A DNA stretch of 64,000 nucleotides from Heligmosomoides polygyrus polygyrus (taxonomy: Eukaryota > Nematoda > Chromadorea > Rhabditida > Heligmosomidae). The stretch covers positions 68,422,983-68,486,982 of the forward strand of contig OX377201.1 in the NCBI GenBank assembly GCA_947396885.1, in the 5' to 3' direction. Positions 35,301-47,300 of the stretch are shown here, one piece after another. The translations under genes were made by a program, and so were the position numbers. The notes under the pieces are model-generated. The model was given only the letters and a program-made list of their open reading frames with translations, was not told the DNA's origin and ran no database searches. Every line of letters begins with the position of its first letter. Position 1 is the first letter of the stretch.

Positions 35301-38300
35301 TCGTTGGCCATTAAATTCATCCACTCAGGTACACTCTAAAAGCTGCCATTCAAAGAAGTGCATTTCTCAAACTGCTATCACCTACCCTTATCTCGGTCGG
35401 AAACCAAAATCTGGCAGAATTATTCACCGTGAGCAGAACTCAGACCCTGTTGGCCGCAGGTGATCGCATTTCGTTTTGTACCTATGAACCTATTCCTTGG
35501 ATACACACCAGCCGCGAGAGGGGTGCGGGAACGTGCAGTGGCGATGCGTTAGCGCGTGGCTCCTAGCGTAATCGCGGCAGCATACCACAGTGTCGGTTCC
35601 GCGGTGCGCGATTATGGTAGGCCTTATTGCCGCAGCCGCACTCCTGCTATGTATCCAAGCGACACCCTTGTTCTTATCGTCAGTTCCCAATAGTCTACTC
35701 TGCGTTGTTGCCCATCGTGTTTGCCTATTCGTTTTACCTGCGTTCCGAAGACGAGATAGCCGAACTGAGCGTATGCGAAGAAGAACACTGCGAACATCAC
35801 CGCGAATCCGCCGATGTCCTTCGTAGAACGAGACAGTGTCGCCGCCAACTGATTCATAGTCTTGTTGATCCCGATGTAGTTGAACACCTAGGGAGGGCAA
35901 GCGCTAGCACAAAGTACAAGTGATCTGATTGGGAAGCGAGTTCACAACTTCCGAAACGACTACTTATGCAGAAGATGGGGCAAAATGTATGTCCGCCTAA
36001 GTCATCATTTGGTTATGCTTCGGGTAGTTCAAAAAAGTGATTTTATAGGTGTTATGGTGCCTAGGTTTTAAGAAGATTTTTTGAACTGATTTTCACTCTT
36101 TTTACGCGAAAATCTAGACTGTGTGCGAAGACATGTTTAAAAAATCGTGGAAGGCAAATAGTTACTACGCTCAATCAACCTTCTGTGTCATCGCGTTTCT
36201 CAAAAACCGCCTTGTGGTACCTAGGGCTGTTATTTGAGGTTCCAGATTGAGTAAGCTATGAATTTCTTTCATTAAAGGAAGCCATGGCTGGGTACCCAGC
36301 TACGACAACGCGCTTTGGCTCCGCGAAGGCATTTTTCCTCCTACTGTCCTCTGCTCAGACCTACAGATTTTTTTGTTGCACACTGAAGAATGGAACATTG
36401 TCAAGCTGTTGAATAGCGAATTTGATCAACAGATCGTCGCTGCATGCATGCGGTCGGTAAACTGACAGCGTTTCTGGAATGAATCGCCAATCGGATGCTT
36501 GCTTTTGGGGGGGGGGGGGGGATTGAAGTGCCATACATTGATACGGATTGTTCAGCAATTAGTCTTCAGAAATTTGGCGACTTCGGATGGGAGTGGTCCA
36601 ACGCGGACGAGGGAGCGATAGTCGGTCGTTTTAAATGAGTGCCCAAACTCTCTCATAAAAGGAGCTACAACCATGGTAAATGATAGGGGCTTATGTAGTA
36701 TCAAGGCTATTTATTTATTGCTTAATTGAGTACGTGTGTTTAAGACGCCGTTCGAGAGAAAGCAGAAAGAACAACGGCATGACAACAATAAACACAGACG
36801 CGCCGCTCTGTATACAAGCAGTTCACGTTTGGCGATACTCTTAAATTCTTGAAGCGAGGATGAGGAGACTAGAACACCTAACGCATTAGGCAGAGCCCGC
36901 TCTAGCCGTGAACGATGTAGCCCTGCGGTCAGATCTAGGATTCATACATATAACAGCTTTCACATACCGTCGCGAGTTCTTGACGGCAATACAGAACAGG
37001 GTTTCAAGGCACGTCAGTTTAAACGCCCTGTCAGCATCTCGAACACGACACAAACACCTCCCACCGTACGACGTGATGCCATAGTCCACAGACCCAGATG
37101 ACTATTCCTTATACTTCCCCTGGGAATCTTGGAAATGCAAAAAGCCACCCGCTCTGATTAACGTCCATAGTAGATTTCTTCTGGACCCTCTCGAACGTAG
37201 CAGCGCCTTCTTTTTATAAGGGAAAAACCTGTTTACCGAATTCAACAATGGGTAAAATGCATGGTTTATATGCCGTCATTGTTGGGAGGGGATGTTCTGC
37301 CTGAAAGCGGCGCGGGCAAAGGCGCGGGACAGTGCCTGCGGAGCCAATTAGCGTCGACTCGCGCAGTGACACCGGCCGCTTCGCGCTCGGCCAGACAGCC
37401 CTCGCCGCAGAGGCGATGCTGACCCAGCCAACCAGGGAAGCCTGTAGGTCGACCAGATTTGGTGTGATTACAATCGATAGAGGGATAGGAGGCTCAGACG
37501 GCTTGCATTGGCAGTCCAGAATATGGGATTGATCTGAACCCTACCATCTTCTATATCAGAATTTCAAGCTCTATCGAATGAGCCAGGAAAGAATCTTGTC
37601 TCAACAACCCTTACATTTTTTCAGGCGCTGTTGACTCTCGGTAAATATCAGTTTTTATTTATACCAGAATTAACTACGAGGCATGCTTCCAGGCTATTGA
37701 TGTGAACTCTACCATCTCCTGTACTAGAATTTCGATCTCTATCGAATGAGCTAGAAATTATCCTGTCTAAATAACTATTAAGGCGGCTTTTAGGCGTTGT
37801 TTATTTTCCTTAAATATCAGTTTTTGGGCGCGTGTAGTGCAGTCGGAGGAGGCGCGACTGTCGCGTGCACCCGATACCAGGTTCCTGGTTCGGATTTCCC
37901 GCCCAGGCCAACCAAGCCTTCCATCCCTCCGGGGTCGGTGAATTGGTACCAGACTTGTCTGGGAAGGATAGAGCGCTGACTTGTTCATCGGCTGGCCACC
38001 GCAAGTCATTGTATGGCCAAATACGCATTCATGTCGCCTCCACGACATCCCGTAGAAGTAGAATGCGCTGGCGCATCCCAGAAGGGATTGAATAACGCCG
38101 TCCTTTATCCTTTATCCTTTATCAGTTTTTATTTATATCAGAATTAATTGCGAGGCATGCTTCCAGGCTGAAATTGTGCGAGAAATATAGTTAGATAAAC
38201 GAGAGACCTTCTAAGAGCACCCCAAGTGCTCAACCTTTTTGAAAACGACATTATGATCCTTCAATGCGTAGAGCATGTTCACAGTCTGAAATTGCCCGAG

Positions 38301-41300
38301 GAGTTCGATTTCATAGTCAGTGGACCTCCTAAGAACACCGAAGAACTCCAGTTTTTTCAAAGCATTTCATCAGTGTTTCCTATCTCGCTAAATGGTGGGG
38401 ACATTGACTATGCAGGTATATTGCCTGTGGAACGCGAGGTCAAAAAACTGACAGACGCCACAAACGACTGGACGAGCAATTTGAAGCATTGTGTGATGAA
38501 ATTTATTCTCCTTGAACATTAGATTTCATGAACCACATTCCAGTCTTAGTCTCGATATATATGATGTGTGCATTATAAAGTTCCATAGAAAAATCAGTTA
38601 CGAAATGCTAAAGAGATGTAATGTTGAAACTAATGCTTTAAACTTTCTTTTAAAAGATCTCTCGTCTATCTATTAGGTTGGCAACTAATTTCGTGGACTC
38701 TCAAGAATCTTCAGCAAAACTCTTTATTAACAAATAACTAATGACAATCTTTAATTAAAATAAGATCCCTCAGAACGCAGAAGTGCTTCTCATATATCAG
38801 GTAGCTGGTCTATCCCACGGCCATAGAGTTATTGTGCTTTTAAGGCCAAGAATCTTTGGAGGTGCATTTTGACCCGGCCCAAATTATTCAATCGTCTTCC
38901 AACCAAGAAGTACTGCACCGAACTAAAAATGTGGTAGTCACTCGGCGCAAGGTCTGGGCTGTAAGGTGGATGAGTTTGACGCTCCCAGTCAAGGTCTTCT
39001 ATTTTTTGAGGCGTCCGGTTCGCTACGTTCCCTCCGTTTGGTGGTGTCAAGAAGGTATTAACTTCTGGGAGCTCGTCAAGAACGATTCCAGCATTAATGC
39101 TGTGATCTCCTCTTCTCAACCTGGCCGCGCGCAGGCTGAACTCCGCTGGAATCGGTTCAGACAGATTTTCAGGAGCAGAATTATCTATCAGCAAGATAAC
39201 GCCAGATCATACGTCACGAATCGGGAGCTTCAAAAAATCGAAGACCTTAGCTGGGAGCGTCTAACTCACCCACCTTACAGCACAGGCCGTGCGCCAAATG
39301 ACTAGCACCGTTACAGCCCGCTGCAGTACTTGGTTGGAGGACGACTTATTAATGTGGACCATGTCAAAATGCACCTCCAAGGATTCTTGGCTGCAAAAGC
39401 ACAAGAATTCTACAGCTGTGGGAAGGGCCAGGTAGCTGATAAATGGGAAGCAGTCCCACGTTCCAACAGATCTTACTTTGGTTGAAAACTGTTATTTGTT
39501 ATTTGTTTATGAACACTTTTGTTGAAGGCGCTTGGGAGTCCACGAAATTAGTTGCCAACCTAATAATTGCAATAATCGTGCAATTTTAGCCTGGAAGCAA
39601 GTCTCGCATTTAATCCTGATATATGTGAATAAAAACCGATGGTTAGCTAAAAATAAACAACGCCTGAAAAAAATCGCTTTAAGGGTTCTTGAGGCAGGAT
39701 TCTTTTCTGGATCATTCGATAGAGCTCGAAATTCTAGTACAGGAGATGGTATGGTTTACATCAGTAGTATGGAAGCATGCCTCGCAATTAACCTTGGTAT
39801 AAATAAAAACTGCTAATTAACGAAAGTAAACAACGCCTAAAAAGTCGCCTTAAGGGTTATTTAGACAAAATAGAATGTTCACATCAGTAGCCTGGAAGCA
39901 CGCCTCGTAGTTAATTCAGATATAAATAGAAACTGATATTTAACGAAAGTTAAACAGCGCCTGAAAAAATTGTAGTAAGGGTTACTGAGGCAAGATTCTT
40001 TCGTGGCTCATTTGATAGAGCTTGAAATTCTGATATAGAAAATGGTAGGGTTCGGATCAATCCCAATTTTCGCACTGTCAATTCAAGCCGTCTGGGCCTC
40101 CTATCCCTCTATCAATTGTAATCACAAAATCTGGTCGATCTACAGGCTCCCCTGGTTGACTGGGTCAGCATCGCCTCCGCGGCGAGGGCTCTCTGGCCGA
40201 GCGCGAAGCGGCGGGTGTCACTGCGCGAGTCGACGCTAATTGGCTCCGCAGGCACTGTCCCGCGCCTTTGCCCGCGCCGCTTTCAGGCAGAACGTCCCTC
40301 ACCCGTCACTCTTCTGCGCTAAGGAGAGATTCCTAATTGCAGACCTCTTCTTCACTCTGTCAAACCCTGCTGGAGTAACCCGCAGTCGGAGAGTTAGACA
40401 CATCACGATAAATCTTAATTAATCTTCACGAGCTGCTTCCCCACCACCCCTAAATCCTCTAATTGATTAGAGATATCCTCATTATATGTAGTTGGAGAAC
40501 AACTGCGGTGGCAACCCCAACCCTTGTGGAGTCCTTTTCAACATGCTAGCCAATGGAGAAGGCTAAACCCACTTTCGCTTGTAAGGCTCTATTAGAGAGG
40601 AGTGCTCCATAACAGTTACTAGACGGTTGCAACTGCGAACGCCTCCTAGCAAGGTCTCCTAAGAAGTTGTTGTTGTAATTATGGGTCACCCTTTAGACAG
40701 CCGCCATCCGGTCAGTAGTAAAGTGTGGGCCTGCGACCAACGAATCATAGGCTCGGTGCAATGGGGACAGTACATAATGCTACGATGGACGGGTGGTGCT
40801 AGGCATGAGGATCACTTCTAAAACGATGTCGTCCGGGAGAGGTTCGATGTCGCGCGGATAGGCTGGGATGGTATGGCCACATTTTATGTGGGAAGAAAGC
40901 AGCGTCACCCTGACATCTACTCACGTTCTTGTTAGTCTTAGCTACTTGAAGCTATACGAGATTTTTTGAGCGATTCCGTTTTTCTATTGTGCTTGGAACG
41001 CTCTTCATACGCCTGCTTTCTTGGAATTTTTTTAAAGAGGTTTCGGTATTTGTTCGACTCCCACGATGGTGAAGCCAACAATATCGATTAATATTGATTG
41101 CTCAATCGGTACTTTTGAAAAAGTAAAGACTGTCCAGGAGCTATTTGCAATACACGCGTGATTTCCATGTCAAATCATTACTCATAGGAAAAGCACTCGG
41201 ACGTTAGAGTTATTCTACGTGCATATAGCAGGATTTGTAAGGAACGGCTATCTGCCCACCTTAATCCATGCCAGGAACAGGATCACCGCCGCAATGTTGT

Positions 41301-44300
41301 TGAACACCTCCTGCGTCGCAACGACGTCATCGAAAGGCGCATCGGTCAACCCGTCTGTGAAAGCGGAATTCTTGAAGAGTCTCTGCTAGCTGCTAGCTAC
41401 GCCGAGTTGCATGTATGCGATGCGACAACTGTGCAAGTTGGAGAACTTGCACACCATAGCATTGCGACCGAAATCCGATGCTCATTCATATTTTGCTGTG
41501 TCGGTTTGTGCAACTTCTGTTCTCCGTGTCTAATCCTAGCAAAAAGAAACAACTGCAACAGTGTACCCTAACAAATACAATAAACGCGAATGGCCAAAAT
41601 TTTAGGGAACACTGTGCCGCTACATTTACAGAAAGAAACAGGTGGTCGATATCCAGCTGAAGGCCGAATCTGCAGTTTGTGTGCTGCAAACAGCCAGCAG
41701 TCAGTGCGTTCTGAATGAAGGAAGAGGAGAAAGAAAGCGCGAAGCATGAATGTTAGCTCTAAACGTGTTTATTTATTGCTTCAGACCTATTTTTACCAAG
41801 TTCTGCAACCCTTATGAGTTGCACAAACAGAGCATACCAGTCTGACAAATCATAATAACTGGATAAACTTTGCAGTTTTTGTTTTGCAATGTTGTTACAA
41901 ATGTTCACGATAAGTGGAACAAGAAGTGTCCAGGTTCTACAAAGAACTCACTCTCAAGCACCTCGTTTATGCGTTCGGCAGCCACCTTGGTGCGGTTGTA
42001 TTCCAGGTATATTTCGATGCAGCACAGCTGGAAAGGTCTTCCATGTGAAAACCAAAGCTATCGAGGGTCTCCTATTATGAAATGGGATGTACCGATAACA
42101 GAACGATGTCGACGATATTCCAGAAGCTGGAGAAGTACCGAAGACGGACGCGAATGAGTTCAATGAGCTCCTCGACGATGTAGTAAATCTTGAACGACAG
42201 TGTCGAACGTATGCAGACCGAGGGTTTGCCCCTATTTTATTCAAATGATCTGCGATGATCTAGGATGTGAAAAGTCATTAGGAACTTTTTTGAATTATTA
42301 CGCAGGGGTCTCCACCACTTGCAATAAACAACACAAAGATATAGAAGAAGGGGAAAACTGCTCTGCTTCCCTTCTCCTAGTATTCCTCTCTTCTTTTTCT
42401 AGCGAATCACTAATCCCTTCCCACAGAATATCCTTCCAAACCACCTCTCAATCTTTCTGCCACAAGATCGATAACTGAGAGAAACTTGCTTTGATCCAAT
42501 TACCATGCGAAGGGCATAGAAGTACAAAATAACTTCTTAGCAAAACAGGCAGCAAACAGTCTTGCCACAGCATGTCGAACATATATTAGAGACGGCCATT
42601 GCGAGAAGTCTTCATCAGCTTTCTAACAAAGATCATGAGCGCCTAGAAGCTAAAGTTGAAAAGCCTCTATTCTTGGAATACTGGAAGGGGAGAAGTTTTG
42701 GTTGAGCTGAGAGTCATAAACTGTGCAAACACTGCAATTGTTTGCAGTTGCTCATTAAATGCTAATTTGTTTTGCCTACGCTCCTAAATCCTATTTCTTA
42801 CTATTTTATTTTTTAGTTTTGGAACTATTTCACTCGGAGGAGAAATAATGCTTACGATGAAGCCGACGAGAATTCCTTCCAGAATAGCCAGCACAGTGCC
42901 GTACGTCCCATGGTAGCGCAGGAGATTGTAAGTGTAGAAGACGTATGACGGTAGAACACCTCCTGATGCGGGTAGTTCGAGCAGCATTCTGGACATTTCA
43001 GTGAGAGTGAAGGTGCGTAAGAGCCGATGCAGGCACATTGTTGGACAAACTCAAACTTATGCACACTTTTAATTGAGTCCCTCCACCTAGGTATAAGGGG
43101 CACCACTGAAAAACGATCACAACCATCACGTACAGATTTTTTTTGCTTCGTGATGTGACGTCACATATATAAATAAATGCCCAAAAAATACAAATAATAC
43201 CGCTCATGCGCCACAGAGCTAATTTTTGATTGACAGGAGGGTTTCATAAGACGACTGATGTTTTGCAAGGGCCTCTTGCCATTACTCTTCCACGAGTTGA
43301 TGGGAACCTAGGGTCATTTTATAACATAGTGATAATTTTAGAAGCGAAACAACTAGACCAACTGAACAGCCACAAACTACTTGCCCTTCACAAGATCCAT
43401 TGCCAGGCTCTTGATTTACATAACGGGAATTGTCATAACGATGTTTTGTTGCGATCAAAACTTCTAGCGCCAGGCGGGACTCGAACCCGCACCTCCCTCT
43501 AACCGGGCGGGAATGCTCTACGCCATTACACCACCGGCGCCGTTTGATCGAAACATCGATATGACAGCTCACAACCTCGATACCAGCCACTTGAGGCTTA
43601 ATGAAACTGATTTGAATCATAACGGGAATTGTTTCATACCCTATGGTGCTACAATCACACCTTACTACAAAGGTGTGTGTATTAAGCGCAAGGTGTGCAA
43701 GGTATTGAGCACCACGCAACCACACGGAGCATCGCGTTGTTTGACTAACTGGAAAGGTAAATGTTACTTGAATGATAGTTTGCAGGTTCAGAATCGAGGA
43801 TTTTTGAGCGTGGCGCTGCTAGTGTAATCTGCATCACAATCCGTCCAGTGTTGTTCGAGCAGGAGCAAGCAACGTCTCCATACATCTCTGACGAGCGCTC
43901 CAGTGGATCCTTCTCTTTCGAGGAACTCGAAAGTATCACATCGTTCGTTCGAGGGGACGAGGAAGAGGTCTGACCAACGCGTTGGTGTACGTTCTGTTGT
44001 TCTTCTAACAGCCAGCGCAATCCGCACGGTGATGGCTCTCGTCCAGCGGGAGTCTGCGAAGTAGACGTTACATTACGTAGACGGGCCATCTAGTCTTCAA
44101 CGGCGGCTCATGCGACAACGCCTCTGATTTTAGAACGTCGACCAAGCTCGGAACACCGGCGGCCTTCTTTCACTTTCTGAGTCGCGTCACTCCGAAAATC
44201 GCCCCTCGATTTCTCGCTGCCAACGCTATTTATTTATTTATTTATGCGCCCATGGAGGGCACGCTAAATTTAAGTGATCCATGGCTCAACAACAAGAGGA

Positions 44301-47300
44301 AGAACGCAAGGGACAGAACGAAGGGAAACGATTAAACTAGTTAGGCAAACGAACCGACCAAACCAAATAAACAATTACAATCGTGGAATGCTAAGATAAT
44401 GCTATTCATGCGCTCAAAACAAGTTGGCAGATGAAGGAGATTACTCGCCAAATGGACCGAATCTGTTCATGTATCCTAATGCGATCACCTCTAGCTACGT
44501 TTTTTTTGTGGTTTCCCGGAAACGAGGTTAGAATATCCTCCTTGATCTGACAAAACGTTTCTGTCGTGTAAGCTGAGTCCAGGCAAAAGATGATCGAGAA
44601 GAGAGGAAAAATGTCAGACCGGCAACAACCCGTGATGGCCGAAAATCGAACCGTGCATAGCAATAGGTGAAGCCCTCCCCTTAGTAGTGGCTCCTCGGGC
44701 GTGACCAGGCTTAGGCACAGGTGCAGGCAGGCATATTCAGGACAACGTATACTGCCCTTCCAAAAGCTATATGGTCGGTGGAAGACTAAAGGGATAGAAA
44801 ACGGTTGCCGTACCATTTAAAAGCTGTAGGGGAGCCGCCTATGCCAAATCGAATCGAATCGTAATAGGTGAAGCCCTCCCCACCGAAAGTGGCTCCTAGG
44901 GACTTTACCTGGTTGTGACACAGGATGAGACCGGTCAATTGCATGACCCTTGCAGAGACGCAGTCTAGAAGGAAACCCTTTTTGAAGGAGACTGGGTTTC
45001 CCTCACCCAGCATGCCAAGAAAATGGAAAATGGAGTATAAGCAAGCCACGTTCACGGAAAAGCCATGAGTTTAGAGAATAAAGGGTAATACGACTCGGAT
45101 CAGTTGGGCGAGTTATCTGAACAAGTCTACAAGAGAACTAGGAGACATATGGGATCCCAAGAGAACTTAAAATATCAATCTTCCTTATAGTTATCGCTTC
45201 TTAGCTGAATCGGAAATTTAAGGAAAGAAAGGATTCGGGAAAAGCCTTAAGAGCGTGTTAGTACCCCACGCCTACCATCAATCGTGCCTTTGATTCCATG
45301 ATAGCTTCTTTGGCACCGTTGTTGGTGATGTTGACGGGACTGCGGACGACCTACCAATCGCAGTGCAATTTTTCTCTCAAAAATTCAGAGAATGCTTCAG
45401 AGGAGCAACTCTTTACAAAATCTGGGGTATTCAGCTAACATTTTCTAGGTTCCGCAACATTACTTCTTAAGGTATGTGGGCCTGTTCATCCAAATTGTAG
45501 ACCAAATTAAAGCAACCACAGCGAACAGTCAAAAATCACCCATTCTTTGACTGCAGAACTTGGTGCAAACGGTATTTTGAGAACCAAGTGCCAAAAACCT
45601 AAGTAATACACTGGAAGGGTGCCTGGCGCTGCGTCATCACCTGCAGCACACCAGAGGATTTTCGCTTTCTTGCCCAAACTATAGAACTTCAGTGTCGCTC
45701 CATTTTTACGCCAGTTTGTATAAGCAGCTGAATCATCGTACTCCCTAAAACCAACACTTTGGTGCAAGGAGCCGCATATTACTCTGTCTGCTTTTCTTTT
45801 CGTACTGCTGACACAATATTCATTGCGCCTCTCTCCAATTACTGACTATGAGTCTGCTACGATCTCAAATCTTGTAGAAGAGATTCCTAAACAGTTAGGA
45901 TCAAAGGGTTGACAGACACTCAGACTGCAACATATGTTTTGATTTTTGCCTACCGTTGTTTATTTAAGGCGCAAAACTCGTGCGATAAATGAAATAAAGA
46001 TGAAATATTAAGAAGTTCTACAAAAGGGGATCATGAAGTTCAGTGGACCTCCTTTTGAGTCGCCCGTCTCGATTTTGCAAGCAAATTTGTTTTCTGGGAC
46101 CGTTGCGGTACAACGGCCTGGAGTGGCTTTCTACAAGTTGGCTAGAGTTTCCATTAACCTAAGCGGATCTGGGCATAGGGAATAACATCTGACAGATTAT
46201 GACTGCAGATGTGGAACAGGTCTCGCATAGTAATAGTCCTGCTCTTCAAACGCTAATGCTATCAACGCTTTTATTGCAAGCAACGAAATTATCGTAAGCT
46301 GAAAGCTTTTCGTCTCTTCATTTCGGACATTTCGGAATTTCATTTCATTTCAAAATTCGCTAATCTGGCGACAATGGTATTGTATTCCATTATGGCAATT
46401 ATTGCCCTAATTAATTAGCTTTATATTAACAGCTCTCCGTGGAGAAGAAGGCGGAGGTAAACTACGAACTGTACCGAGCAATGGAGAACAGGTTCACGTT
46501 GGCATTGAACATAGTGAAGTCGATCATGACAGCCCTCGATCCGCGGTCGATCCAGCGGTTTGCCTGGAATTTCGCGCTAAAATGCTCCGGCGCCAGAAAG
46601 GAGACGGTAGGGTAAACAGGCCAGGACCTTAACGCCGGCGATGAGGTCGGCTGCTTCCGACTTGTTGTCGAGTGGAAGACGCAGCAGGTAGCCGCCGGCA
46701 CCATAGACGGCGATCGTCCCGTAGATTTTTTCGGTCATCAGCTCTTCTCCGCTTCGCCAAATGTAACTGGAAGTCGTTGCCTATCATTTTACTCCGTTTG
46801 CTCTCTTTGGGCAAGCTGCTGCATATATCATAGTCCTACTGCTGTTCATTTTTCTTCTAACACTGTTCAGCACGGATTCAAACTGTAGAACCGTGAAAAT
46901 CTGGTTCTCGCTCTCGTGTGTCTTCGACAGGTGACTTGTACTCGCAGTATGGAGTTCAGCCCAGGGATGTGCTTTAAATTTTTTCGGTAAATTCTTAACG
47001 ACCACTTTTTAACGAAAAGTTCCTACGTTAAATTTAACAAATTCGTTAAATAAATGTTTCTTTAGCTGCAGTCAGTTTGGTTATATTTTAGTAGGTTAAA
47101 CCAGATCTTTATCTTTATTGATTTTTTTCGACACCGTCTACATATGACCATTGTATGATTATGCCTTCACAATAAGTAACAGCAATCCATCTATCATCAA
47201 CAAAATTGCTAAGCGAGACATTAAAATTTTGAAACCAGGCAGTAACAATAAGATTCTAAAATAACAAGTTTTTTTTACTACACTTAATTATGTCAGCTTT

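Larger units (their letters stand above)
37283..40311. mobile_element. Foldback-type element with long inverted arms
   Basis: The left arm begins GGGATGTTCTGCCTGAAAGCGG and the right arm ends, read inward, with GGGACGTTCTGCCTGAAAGCGG. The arms stay complementary through a GC-rich block (GGCAAAGGCGCGGGACAGTGCC, GTCGACTCGCGCAGTGACA) and an AT-rich block (CCTACCATCTTCTATATCAG, AGAATTTCRAGCTCTATC). The AT-rich block is itself repeated in tandem within each arm (units near 37537 and 37706; 39588, 39770 and 39890). Arms are about 0.7-0.9 kb. The middle holds a unique stretch with a 98-codon ORF and a palindromic mariner; a SINE has landed in the left arm. It lies in a pkd-2 intron. Confidence 0.8.
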
